Under the pieces are notes generated by a model. That model saw only the letters and a list, made by a program, of their open reading frames with translations, was not told where the DNA came from and did not search any database. The position numbers and the translations under genes are program-made. Shown piece by piece: positions 13,172 to 21,428 of a stretch of 64,000 bases of DNA; the stretch's first letter is position 1; each line of letters starts with the position of its first letter. This DNA comes from Lysinibacillus agricola (lineage in GTDB: Bacteria; Bacillota; Bacilli; Bacillales_A; Planococcaceae), in assembly GCF_016638705.1 (NCBI RefSeq), contig NZ_CP067341.1, positions 747,501 through 811,500 on the forward strand. Reading direction: 5' to 3'.

Positions 13172-14107
13172 ATGAAAAAATGGATAATGAGTATAGGCAT
13201 AATTTGTTTGATTGGAGCATTATATATGCTTCCTATGGCGTTTAGTGAGAGACGTACCGCTGAGGATTCATCTTCAACAACAGAGAAGGCTTGCGAAATA
13301 TTCATAGAAGTGGAGGGACAACAGGAGAAAATCCCTTTAGAAACTTATGTGACAGGTGTAGTAGCTGCTGAAATGCCTGTTGCATTTAAAAAAGAGGCAT
13401 TAAAAGCGCAGGCTATTGCAGCAAGAACATATGCGTTGGAATCGACAAATTACGGTAAAATAGCTATCGCTCCTACTGTTGCTAGACAAGTTTTTTACAA
13501 TAAGGAGCAAAGAAAAGAGAATTGGACTAGCAATTTCCCGGGGAATGAAAAGAAAATTGTCGAGGCCATTAACGAAACGAAAGGACAAGTTCTTCTATAT
13601 AATAATGAATTAATTACGGCAATGTTTCACTCTACTAGCAATGGTAAAACAGAAAGTGCCTACGGTTATAGTGGCAATGATCTACCATATTTACAAAGCG
13701 TTGCTAGTATATCTGATCAGTCATCACCAAAGTTTTCAGCAATAAAAGAATGGACATTAGCTGAATGGAATGCATTGTGGCCTGTTAAATGGCAGACAAG
13801 TGATTTCAACCGTGTACAGTTTTTTTAAAATGATTCAGGACGTGTTGAGCGCATGCAGCTAGGTAAGAATGTATGGTCAGGGAGAGAAATTCGAACACTT
13901 TTACAAATACCATCAACTGATTTTAAGATTTCATATGATGCTACTACTAAAAATGTACAGGTTAGCACGAAAGGATACGGGCATGGGGTAGGAATGAGTC
14001 AATATGGTGCAGAGGCTATGGCAAGTGATGGAAAAACTGCTGCCGAAATTTTACACTATTATTATCAAGATATTGAGATAAAAACGATAGATGCATGTTT
14101 AAAATAA
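13172..14107 (+). pseudogene. spoIID: Stage II sporulation protein D, interrupted by an in-frame TAA
   Basis: SpoIID is a membrane-anchored lytic transglycosylase that works with SpoIIM and SpoIIP to drive engulfment. The N-terminal anchor (MKKWIMSIGIICLIGALYML) and the segment with the expected catalytic glutamate (VVAAEMPVAFKKEALKAQAI) are intact. Codon 219 (13826-13828) is TAA, and the same frame then continues with NDSGRVERMQLGKNVWSG and the conserved GYGHGVGMSQYGAEAMA to 14107. No frameshift is needed: one base change, for example AAA to TAA, explains it. Without readthrough the product is 218 residues and lacks the conserved C-terminal third. The ribosome site is weak. Sequencing error is possible, since the stop follows a T run. 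Confidence 0.88.
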
Positions 14108-14144
14108 CTTCTAGTTGTTCACACTGCAACTAGAGGTGATGAAA

Positions 14145-14810
14145 ATGAGAGAGGATAAAAATAGTAAAACTTCTCAAAATCAAAATGAAAAAGGTCAATT
14201 ACAGAAGAAACCATGGTTTTGGCCAGCTGTTTACGGTGGTGGTGCTTTAATGCTAGCAGGGATGCTATTTGGTTACAATAGTCTCGTATCAAAAGTAGAA
14301 GAGGCTCCGTTACCAGAGTTAGCAGAAGTAGATTCAGGTCCTGTAGTTGAAACAAATGCACGCGCAGAAAATATGAAGTACCCATTCAAGGAAGCAGATC
14401 ATAGTAAAGTCCAAGTTTCACAAGAGTTTTATGAAGTAGAGGCGAATGCAGAGTCACGTGAAAATGCACTAATGGTATTTAATCAAACATTTACGACATC
14501 TTCCGGTATTTCTCTTTCTATGAATGGTGAAGAATTCGAAGTACTTGCTGCTATGAGTGGTAAAGTACTAGAAGTTAAACTAGATGCATTTACAGGCAAT
14601 AAAATTGTCATTGAGCATGCAGATGGTAAGCAAACACATTATAGCTCTGTAAAGGACATTGTTGTGAAGGAAGGCGATGAGGTAACACAAGGTCAAGCAC
14701 TTGGAAAAGCGACTGAAAATGAGTGGAACCAATCAGCTGGCGTTCACTTGCATTTTGAAGTACTTGAAAACGGAAAATATATTAATCCGAAAAAATTACT
14801 AGCCTTTTAA
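14145..14810 (+). CDS. spoIIQ: Stage II sporulation protein Q
   Basis: A forespore membrane protein whose outer domain docks with SpoIIIAH across the septum to form the engulfment channel. It has one transmembrane helix (about residues 25-45) and a C-terminal LytM/M23-like domain (about 110-215). The HLHFEV pair of histidines remains, but the first zinc ligand position reads FTTSSGISLSM with no histidine, so the fold is probably catalytically dead, as in B. subtilis SpoIIQ. I chose ATG 14145 because AGAGG lies eight bases upstream; ATG 14139 is the alternative. It sits next to spoIID as in B. subtilis. The 221-residue length is somewhat short of the usual. Confidence 0.92.
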   Translation: MREDKNSKTSQNQNEKGQLQKKPWFWPAVYGGGALMLAGMLFGYNSLVSKVEEAPLPELAEVDSGPVVETNARAENMKYPFKEADHSKVQVSQEFYEVEANAESRENALMVFNQTFTTSSGISLSMNGEEFEVLAAMSGKVLEVKLDAFTGNKIVIEHADGKQTHYSSVKDIVVKEGDEVTQGQALGKATENEWNQSAGVHLHFEVLENGKYINPKKLLAF

Positions 14811-15017
14811 GAAAGTTCGTAGATCTCCAATGACAGTAAATGATAACTTTCAAGTGAGAGAAACGAATACTAAAAAATGCATAAAAAATCAGTTTTTATC
14901 GTGAAAATGTAAAACGTGTTCTGAATAGCTTTGTCCTCACATAAGGTGAAGAAATGCGCAGACGTGCATCTGATGCCAAAAGCCATTTTGTGAAATTGTG
15001 TGGAAAGGACGAAGAAC

Positions 15018-15278
15018 GTGCACGAGCACATTCGGAAGCGCTGCATACGCCTCGGTGAATTATTGATTGAGACGCGTGAAACTGTGCGTGTCCTCGCGAA
15101 AATGACAGGTTATTCAAAAAGTACGGTGCACAAGGATTTAACAGAGCGATTGCCAACAATTCATGAAGGATTAGCTGAGCAAGTGAAGGAAATTCTCGCC
15201 TACCATAAGGCCGTACGTCATATTCGTGGAGGAGAGGCAACGAAAAACAAGTGGAAAGAAAGAGCGAGTCAAGAATGA
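15018..15278 (+). CDS. spoIIID: Mother-cell transcription factor SpoIIID
   Basis: A small DNA-binding regulator that tunes sigma-E genes and allows sigma-K production in the mother cell. The helix-turn-helix is VRVLAKMTGYSKSTVHKDLTERLP, and the C-terminal part YHKAVRHIRGGEATK is the conserved basic region. GTG 15018 (MHEHIRKRCIRLGELLI) is the start: GGAAAGGACG lies just upstream and this matches the SpoIIID N-terminus. The 86 residues compare with 93 in B. subtilis. The upstream gap 14811-15017 holds no other gene. Confidence 0.95.
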   Translation: MHEHIRKRCIRLGELLIETRETVRVLAKMTGYSKSTVHKDLTERLPTIHEGLAEQVKEILAYHKAVRHIRGGEATKNKWKERASQE

Positions 15279-15295
15279 TTCGTTCTTTTTTTATT
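15259..15295 (+). terminator. Terminator after spoIIID
   Basis: AAAGAGCGA pairs with TCGTTCTTT (one mismatch) followed by a T-run; it overlaps the 3' end of spoIIID. Confidence 0.5.
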
Positions 15296-15361
15296 GTAAA
15301 GGACAAGTTAGATAATTATTTCCTACATATTAAGAATTCTAAAAAAACAGCCATCTTAAAA

Positions 15362-15642
15362 GGCTACTCACCATAACGTAGAATTGATTTCCGTTGCGAC
15401 TTGGCGCTTTGTTGTTGCTGACGCTTCGCTTTCGCACAGATAAAACATTGTTGCTGACGCTTCGCTTTCGCACAGAGCAAAGCTTCCAGGGGGCGTTCGA
15501 TGAGCCGCTTCACTCGCGTTGCTCGCTCCAGGGTCTCATCTGTGACGCTAATCCCCAAGGAGTCGCCCAGTCGAAACGAAGATCAACTTATTCATATAAC
15601 ATATGTTTAAAAAATGTCATCTCAAGCTTTCGATGATGAACC
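15362..15642 (-). repeat. Composite MITE-like element, copy C (inverted)
   Basis: In reverse orientation, 15642 to 15362 reads GGTTCATCATCGAAAGCTT ... CACCATAACG-type end, matching A and B. The inner pair (GTTGATC...GACTGGGCGAC and GCGCCAAGTC...AATC) and two copies of the GCGAAAGCGAAGCG unit are present. The segment on each side of GAGACCCTGGAGCG is shared with copy A. It lies between spoIIID and mbl; 15643-15821 is otherwise non-coding. Confidence 0.72.
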
Positions 15643-15740
15643 ATATAAAAAAATGTTTAAACGATTTCTTCTTTTCTAGAACTGTTCATATAATTGAAAG
15701 AAAACAAGTTCTATTCACTAAAATTAGGTGAAATTACCAA

Positions 15741-15762
15741 TAGAATATGATAAAATATTCTA
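15741..15762. repeat. Palindrome upstream of mbl
   Basis: TAGAATAT (15741-15748) and ATATTCTA (15755-15762) with a 6-base centre, about 60 bases before the mbl start. It could be an operator or overlap a -10 region. Confidence 0.4.
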
Positions 15763-15821
15763 GATAAACAGATAAAATGAACGTTATGTAGTTGGAACTG
15801 GCGGGAAGGAGAAATTATAAA

Positions 15822-16817
15822 ATGTTTTCGAAAGATATTGGCATTGACTTAGGAACTGCGAACGTATTAATACACGTTAAAGGTAAAGGAATCGTCCTAA
15901 ATGAACCATCTGTTGTGGCGATTGATAAAAAGACAAATAAAGTATTAGCGGTAGGGGAAGAGGCCCGCCAAATGGTAGGACGCACGCCAGGGAATATAAC
16001 TGCAATTCGTCCATTACGAGATGGTGTCATTGCAGATTTTGACGTGACAGAAGCCATGCTAAAACATTTCATCAATAAATTAAATGTAAAAGGATTTTTA
16101 GCTAAGCCACGTATTTTAATTTGCTGTCCAACGAACATTACTAGTGTTGAGCAAAAAGCTATCCGTGAAGCTGCAGAAAAATCAGGTGGAAAAAAAGTAT
16201 ACTTAGAAGAAGAACCAAAAGTAGCTGCAATTGGTGCAGGCATGGATATCTTCCAACCTAGCGGCAATATGGTAGTCGATATTGGCGGCGGAACAACAGA
16301 TGTTGCAGTCCTATCAATGGGTGATATTGTAACAAGTGAGTCCATTAAGGTAGCAGGAGACATTTTTGATAATGATATTTTGCAATATATTAAAAAAGAA
16401 TATAAATTGCTAATTGGTGAACGTACTGCTGAAGCGATAAAAATAACAGTTGGTACAGTCTTTAAGGGCAGCCGAGACGATTCAATGGACATTCGTGGTC
16501 GTGATATGGTGACAGGTCTACCACGTACAATAACAATTCACTCTGAGGAAATTGAACGTGCATTACATGAATCGGTTGCAATGATTGTCCAAGCTGCAAA
16601 AAATGTTTTAGAAAAAACACCACCAGAGCTATCAGCTGATATAATTGATCGTGGGGTAATTATTACTGGCGGCGGTGCATTACTACATGGTATGGACCAG
16701 CTATTAATCGAAGAATTAAAGGTACCTGTGTTCATTGCAGAGCAACCTATGGATTGTGTAGCAATTGGTACAGGCATTATGCTTGAAAATATTGATCGAG
16801 TGCCCGCATCCTTATAA
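15822..16817 (+). CDS. mbl: MreB-like cell-shape protein Mbl
   Basis: A bacterial actin that guides lateral-wall peptidoglycan synthesis as membrane-associated filaments. It has 331 residues with actin-fold motifs: phosphate 1 (GIDLGTANV), the PxxNITSVEQKA block, phosphate 2 (VVDIGGGTTDVAV) and the adenosine motif (IITGGGALL). The N-terminus MFSKDIGIDLGTANVLIHVK and the spoIIID-mbl-flhO order identify it as Mbl rather than MreB. ATG 15822 follows GAAGGAG; the upstream in-frame ATG would precede that ribosome site. Confidence 0.95.
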   Translation: MFSKDIGIDLGTANVLIHVKGKGIVLNEPSVVAIDKKTNKVLAVGEEARQMVGRTPGNITAIRPLRDGVIADFDVTEAMLKHFINKLNVKGFLAKPRILICCPTNITSVEQKAIREAAEKSGGKKVYLEEEPKVAAIGAGMDIFQPSGNMVVDIGGGTTDVAVLSMGDIVTSESIKVAGDIFDNDILQYIKKEYKLLIGERTAEAIKITVGTVFKGSRDDSMDIRGRDMVTGLPRTITIHSEEIERALHESVAMIVQAAKNVLEKTPPELSADIIDRGVIITGGGALLHGMDQLLIEELKVPVFIAEQPMDCVAIGTGIMLENIDRVPASL

Positions 16818-16838
16818 AAATTTAATGAGGTGATTCCT

Positions 16839-17672
16839 TTGTTTAAAGGGTTTTATACAGTTGCAACTGGTATGATTGCACAACAAAGACGTACAGAATT
16901 ACTAACCAATAATTTATCAAATGCGAATACACCAGGGTTTAAGGCAGACCAATCAACAATTCGCTCATTTCCCGACATGCTCATGTCAAGTGTAGGAAAA
17001 ACAAATGCATCTGCTAAGGAGCAAGCAGGCTCTCAATATATGAGTCAAGTTGGCGCATTAAATACAGGGATTTATATGCAAGAAACATTACCAAATTACA
17101 TACAAGGCCAAATCTATAGCACTGATTTCACGACAGATATGGCTTTGATCGATGGAAACTTACCGCAAAATGAAGACGGCACTGCTGGATCTATTTTCTT
17201 CCGTTTAGCACATCCAGATGGTGGCGAGGCATATACACGCAACGGGAATTTTACATTAGATGGTCAAGGCTACTTAGTAAACCCAGAAGGACTGTATGTG
17301 CTATCAGACAGAGGTCAACGCATCCAGCTACAGAATGATGATTTTCGTCTAGATGAGAACGGGGCAATTTATGTTAATAATCAACAAGTAGCACGTGTTG
17401 GAGTATCATTTGCAACGAATCCGAACATGCTACGTAAACAGGATAATGGCTTAATTCGTACAGAAAACGGTGAGAACTTACCGACTGCTTACGGTGCCAA
17501 TGGCGTATCCTTTACACTGCGTCAAAATTATCTAGAGGGCTCAAACGTAGATTCTAGTCGCACAATGACAGATTTAATGACAGCGTATCGTGCTTTCGAA
17601 GCTAACCAAAAAGTGTTACAGGCTTATGATCGCAGCATGGAAAAGGCTGTCAATGAAATCGGAAAAGTATAA
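16839..17672 (+). CDS. flhO: Flagellar basal-body rod protein FlhO
   Basis: A FlgG/FlgF-type rod component exported by the flagellar secretion system. The N-terminal MIAQQRRTELLTNNLSNANTP is the flagellar rod/hook signature. The C-terminal SNVDSSRTMTDLMTAYRAFEANQKVLQAYD forms the helix that zips with it. TTG 16839 is the start because GAGGTG is six bases upstream; the GTG at 16830 overlaps that site. The protein is 277 residues. The gene is 21 bases after mbl and 25 before flhP, as in the mbl-flhO-flhP operon of B. subtilis. Confidence 0.92.
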   Translation: MFKGFYTVATGMIAQQRRTELLTNNLSNANTPGFKADQSTIRSFPDMLMSSVGKTNASAKEQAGSQYMSQVGALNTGIYMQETLPNYIQGQIYSTDFTTDMALIDGNLPQNEDGTAGSIFFRLAHPDGGEAYTRNGNFTLDGQGYLVNPEGLYVLSDRGQRIQLQNDDFRLDENGAIYVNNQQVARVGVSFATNPNMLRKQDNGLIRTENGENLPTAYGANGVSFTLRQNYLEGSNVDSSRTMTDLMTAYRAFEANQKVLQAYDRSMEKAVNEIGKV

Positions 17673-17697
17673 TAGGCGAACAGGAGGCGTTTGATCA

Positions 17698-18537
17698 ATG
17701 CTACGTACAATGATTACTGCCACAAACACAATGGGGCAATTACAAAATAGACTAGATACAATTAGTAATAACATTGCCAATAGCAATACACACGGCTTTA
17801 AATCACAAGAAGCTACATTCAATGAACTGCTTTATCAACAATTCAATAATGATAAGCAAGACCGTGCTGACCGACAATCACCTATTGGCATTCGTTATGG
17901 TTCAGGTGCAATGCTTGGACAAATCCAATCAAATCAAAAGCAAGGCTCCCTACAAACAACAAATCGCGACCTTGATTTCGCTTTCACAAAATCCAAGCAA
18001 TATTTCAATATTTTAATGCCAGAAGGTGAAAATGGCACAAAAACAGTGTATACTCGTCAAGGTGACTTTTATTTATCACCAATAAATAATGGAACAGTAA
18101 TGGTTGTAACTGCAGATGGATATCCATTAGCAGATTCAAATGGACAAGCTATTACATTACCGGATAATGTAAAAAGTTTCGCGGTCCGTGATGGGGGCGT
18201 ATTAGAGGCATCCTATCCAAATGGAGATATTATTCGTACTGATTTAGCAGTGACAGAGTTTCAAAAGCCACAGCTAATGGAGCATATTTCTGGCTCCTAT
18301 GTTGGATTGCCAAATAACCTCGCTCAGCTTGGCTATACACAAGCTGAAGTTGTCACTGAATTACGAGGAGCAAATCGTCAGCAAATTGGCTTGCAAAGCG
18401 GTGCGCTCGAAATGTCGAATGTAGACCTTTCAAAGGAAATGACGGATTTAATCCAGACACAGCGCTCTTACCAATTCAATGCAAGAGCGGTAACTTTAGC
18501 AGACCAAATGCTTGGGCTCATTAATGGTATTCGATAG
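17698..18537 (+). CDS. flhP: Flagellar basal-body rod protein FlhP
   Basis: Paralog of FlhO, needed for hook and rod completion in B. subtilis. The N-terminal RLDTISNNIANSNTHGFKSQ and C-terminal MSNVDLSKEMTDLIQTQRSYQFNAR are classic rod/hook signatures. It has 279 residues and a perfect AGGAGG ribosome site. It is exported and assembled in the cell envelope. Confidence 0.93.
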   Translation: MLRTMITATNTMGQLQNRLDTISNNIANSNTHGFKSQEATFNELLYQQFNNDKQDRADRQSPIGIRYGSGAMLGQIQSNQKQGSLQTTNRDLDFAFTKSKQYFNILMPEGENGTKTVYTRQGDFYLSPINNGTVMVVTADGYPLADSNGQAITLPDNVKSFAVRDGGVLEASYPNGDIIRTDLAVTEFQKPQLMEHISGSYVGLPNNLAQLGYTQAEVVTELRGANRQQIGLQSGALEMSNVDLSKEMTDLIQTQRSYQFNARAVTLADQMLGLINGIR

Positions 18538-18581
18538 TAAATCCATTATTACTGTTTAAGGAATGAAGAGGAGTACAATCT

Positions 18582-18866
18582 ATGACAAACGATTCAAGTC
18601 GACGTTCTGTGCAAACAAAAGAAACCGATACGCCACCAGAAGAGAAAGAACAGGGCTCCAATGGAGTGCAACGAGAGGTTCGATGGGTGCAAATACGGCT
18701 GATTCCGATTTGGCTACGCGTTGTACTTATTATCGTCTTAGTTGTTGTTGCCGCAATTTTAGGTGCAATGTTTGGCTACAGTGTTATTGGACAAGGTAAG
18801 GCCATGGACGTATTCAAACCAGAAACATGGCGGCATATATTTGATATTATGAATGGTAAAGAATAA
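18582..18866 (+). CDS. EpuA-family small membrane protein
   Basis: A 94-residue protein: a charged, glutamate-rich N-terminal third, one transmembrane helix (about residues 44-68), and a short tail GKAMDVFKPETWRHIFDIMN. The IPIWLR...GAMFGYSVIG...TW.HI pattern matches the EpuA family (PF11772), often annotated as 'DNA-directed RNA polymerase subunit beta' although it is unrelated to RpoB. Its function is not established. It is the last gene of the mbl cluster, 44 bases after flhP. Confidence 0.75.
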   Translation: MTNDSSRRSVQTKETDTPPEEKEQGSNGVQREVRWVQIRLIPIWLRVVLIIVLVVVAAILGAMFGYSVIGQGKAMDVFKPETWRHIFDIMNGKE

Positions 18867-18928
18867 TATTATTCTTTACCATACTTTGTGTTTATATAAT
18901 TATTTATCTTCATTCAGCAAATTTTTTC

Positions 18929-18991
18929 TGTAGCGAAAGCGAAGCGACAGCTACAAATGTTTTCTGTGCGAAAGCGAAGCGACAGCTACAA
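18929..18991 (+). repeat. Two copies of the GCGAAAGCGAAGCG unit before fabZ
   Basis: Two tandem units reading GCGAAAGCGAAGCGACAGCT followed by ACAAATGTTTTCTGT, the same family as the arrays at 1420, 45200 and 59311. The array ends about 40 bases before the fabZ start. Confidence 0.8.
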
Positions 18992-19029
18992 TTACGCCAA
19001 GGCGAAATTGATATTAAGGGGAAAAAGAA

Positions 19030-19467
19030 ATGTTAACAGCAGAACAAATTCAAGAAATTTTACCACATCGTTATCCTTTTTTATTTGTAGATCGTATCGT
19101 TGAATTAGAAGAAGGGAAGCGTGCTGTCGGTTTAAAAAATGTCTCCATCAACGAAGACTTTTTTAATGGGCATTTCCCAGGCTATCCAGTAATGCCAGGC
19201 GTTTTAATTGTAGAGGCGCTAGCACAAGTTGGTGGAGTAGCATTACTAAATGCAGATGAATTCAAAGGTCGTCTAGCTTTCTTGACGGGTGTTGATAATT
19301 GTCGTTTCAAACGCCAAGTAGTACCAGGAGATCAACTCCGATTAGAAGTAGAGTTCGTGAAACTACGTGGAGCAATGGGCAAAGGTCACGGTGTGGCGAC
19401 AGTCGATGGGGAGCTAGTATGTGAAGCCGATATTCTATTTGCTATTGGACCCGTGCAACCAAAATAA
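19030..19467 (+). CDS. fabZ: 3-hydroxyacyl-ACP dehydratase
   Basis: Dehydrates beta-hydroxyacyl-ACP in type II fatty-acid elongation; a cytoplasmic hot-dog fold enzyme. It has 145 residues. The catalytic histidine is in [11 protein letters not shown] and the catalytic glutamate in VEALAQVGG. The N-terminal [14 protein letters not shown] is the family hallmark. An AAGGGG ribosome site precedes the ATG. Position after flhP matches B. subtilis. Confidence 0.97.
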   Translation: MLTAEQIQEILPHRYPFLFVDRIVELEEGKRAVGLKNVSINEDFFNGHFPGYPVMPGVLIVEALAQVGGVALLNADEFKGRLAFLTGVDNCRFKRQVVPGDQLRLEVEFVKLRGAMGKGHGVATVDGELVCEADILFAIGPVQPK

Positions 19468-19640
19468 GCTAATTTGCAATTAAAGGCAGAAAGATATAAA
19501 ATAATTTATGTCGAATAGTATCTTTGCTGTTAATCTTTTTAACAGTTTATTTGTTTCTATAAAATGCAATGGCATATAGAGATTGTGAATTGAATACATG
19601 TAATTTTAGTTTTTTTTTTAAACATAGGAGGATTATATAG

Positions 19641-20024
19641 ATGTATAAGGAATTGTCTTCAGGTGTTAAAATTAGCATTACGCGTTCGATTTCAACATCT
19701 TTTGAATCATACTTAGCAAGTATTGATTGGAAAGAAGAGCGTTTTTCTATGGAAGACTTTATTGCTAGCTGGCAGACTTATTTTCAAGAAAATGCCGCAT
19801 GGATCGAAAAAATCCCAGCAGATGTTTTAATGAGTACTGAATTCCATGAAGAAATGGCGCAAAAAATCGATGAAGTAATTGCAAAAATTTTAAATGAAGA
19901 ACCAACAGCAAAGCAAATCGAAACAATCGAGGCCTTGCAAAAAGAGCTAGGTACAAATTATAGCTACGACTGTAAAGCAGAAGCAGCATACATTGAACAG
20001 TTGTTAAAAGAAAAACAAAAATAG
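19641..20024 (+). CDS. Hypothetical acidic protein
   Basis: A 127-residue soluble protein not recognised. It is acidic and predicted mostly helical, with no signal peptide or membrane segment. A good TAGGAGG ribosome site and normal codon use support it as real. It lies between fabZ and a lipoprotein gene, about 170 bases from fabZ, and could have its own promoter. No function is proposed. Confidence 0.7.
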   Translation: MYKELSSGVKISITRSISTSFESYLASIDWKEERFSMEDFIASWQTYFQENAAWIEKIPADVLMSTEFHEEMAQKIDEVIAKILNEEPTAKQIETIEALQKELGTNYSYDCKAEAAYIEQLLKEKQK

Positions 20025-20132
20025 TTTGTACAAAAATCGGATAGTTCCCTCCTTTCCCGGGCAATCTATGTAGGATCACAAATGCACACGTTGTATTTGA
20101 TGACATAGCACCCATGAAAGGAGGTTTTTTCT

Positions 20133-20549
20133 ATGTGGAAAATGTCATTTTTGGCCATCATTCTTGCTACTCTATTCCTTGGCGGTTGTAACTGGGGAAA
20201 CAGAGCGGTTGAAACAAGACCAGTGGAGAATGTTAAGCACGACGTTCGCCGAGGTGTTGATAAAGTAGAAGACGTTGTAGAGCCAACTAGACGACATGAC
20301 GTTTACAATCGTGACGTGAACGGTGTCAACCGTAACACAGTCATTCCAGAAGCCGCAGCACCAGGAACTACAGTACCTAGAACTGGAACTGGAACTACAG
20401 TACCTGGAACAACAACAGTACCAGGAACAAACGCTGATTTAAATGGTACAAATGGCTACAACAACGTTCCAAATGCTAACGGCGTGATTAAAGAAAAGGT
20501 TGTCGAAGAAAAAGTAGATGTCCGTAAAAACAACATGACTACACGATAA
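20133..20549 (+). CDS. Small secreted lipoprotein with a Thr/Pro/Gly-rich tract
   Basis: The 138-residue product starts MWKMSFLAIILATLFLGGCN, a lipoprotein signal peptide with lipobox LGGC, so it is probably lipid-anchored on the outer membrane face after cleavage before Cys19. A charged segment with VKHDVRRGVDKVEDVVEP is followed by a low-complexity stretch of TTVPGT-like repeats (about residues 76-104) and a basic tail. The ribosome site is AAAGGAGG. The repeats suggest a flexible linker. No family was recognised. Confidence 0.8.
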   Translation: MWKMSFLAIILATLFLGGCNWGNRAVETRPVENVKHDVRRGVDKVEDVVEPTRRHDVYNRDVNGVNRNTVIPEAAAPGTTVPRTGTGTTVPGTTTVPGTNADLNGTNGYNNVPNANGVIKEKVVEEKVDVRKNNMTTR

Positions 20550-20554
20550 TATAA

Positions 20555-20590
20555 AAAAGAGTGTTTCCAACAACGGGAACACTCTTTTTT
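20555..20590 (+). terminator. Terminator after the lipoprotein gene
   Basis: AAAGAGTGTTTCC pairs with GGGAACACTCTTT (one mismatch), loop AACAAC, then T-run. Confidence 0.92.
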
Positions 20591-20718
20591 GAATCGCGGA
20601 AGGGAGGTGTAACCTTTGGGCGAGGGAGAATGCTTGCGCGAGCGTGTAAGGGAAGTGTAACCCCGGGCGAGGGAGAATGCATGCTTGCGGAAGAGAAGCG
20701 AAACCTCGCGTGAAGGTG

Positions 20719-21381
20719 AATACCCGCGGAAGGAGGATGAATACCCGCGGAAGGGAAGGAAATACCCGCGGAAGGGAGGAAAATACCCGCGGAAGAGAGG
20801 GAAATATCCGCGGAAGGGAGGTGAATACCCGCGGAAGAGAGGTAAATACCCGCGGAAGAGAGGTAAATACCCGCGGAAGGTGGAAATACCCGCGCGAAGA
20901 GGGTGAATACCCGCGGAAGGGAGGTAAATACCCGCGGAAGAAAGGTGGAAATACCCGCGGAAGGGAGGAAAATACCCGCGGAAGGGAGGAAAATACCCGC
21001 GGAAGAGAGGTAAATACCCGCGGAAGGGAGGTAAATACCCGCGGAAGAGAGGTAAATACCCGCGGAAGGTGGAAATACCCGCGGAAGAGAGGAAAATACC
21101 CGCGGAAGGTGGAAATACCCGCGCGAAGAGGGTGAATACCCGCGGAAGAGAGGTAAATACCCGTGGAAGGTGGAAATACCCGCGGAAGAGAGGGAAATAC
21201 CCGCAGAAGAGAGGAAAATACCCGCGGAAGAGAGGTAAATACCCGCGGAAGAGAGGGAAATACCAGCGGAAGAGAAGGAAATACCCGCGGAAGGTGGAAA
21301 TACCCGCGGAAGGGAGGAAAATACCCGCGGAAGAGAGGTAAATACCCGCGCAAAGAGGGAAATACCCGCAAAAGGAAAGCG
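20719..21381. repeat. Minisatellite, about 32 units of ~21 bases (core AATACCCGCGGAAG)
   Basis: The unit is AATACCCGCGGAAGAGAGGT plus one base; most copies are 21 bases, some 19 or 23. Nearly every copy holds a CCGCGG palindrome; variants carry CCGCGCGAAG or single changes. A multi-unit block (21, 19, then the CGCGCGAAG unit) recurs, which points to segmental duplication. It is far more GC-rich than its surroundings and lies between two convergent genes. All reading frames stay open because units lack stops, so several long overlapping ORFs appear on both strands. The 19-base units break frame, which argues against coding. Diverged, GC-rich flanks extend to about 20620 and 21420. Confidence 0.9.
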
Positions 21382-21428
21382 TAACCCCACACACATAGGA
21401 TGAATACCCACAAAAGCAAAGAAACTCC

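Noticed and set aside
13815..13835. Frameshift in spoIID at the T run
   Set aside because: Both halves are in the same frame, so an insertion or deletion of one or two bases does not explain it; an in-frame stop does.
14145..14810. Inactivating mutation in spoIIQ
   Set aside because: Loss of the first zinc histidine in the LytM-like domain is normal for SpoIIQ, which acts as a scaffold.
20719..21381. Possible CRISPR array
   Set aside because: Repeats are directly tandem with no unique spacers, and no cas genes are near. The same holds for 59311-59645.
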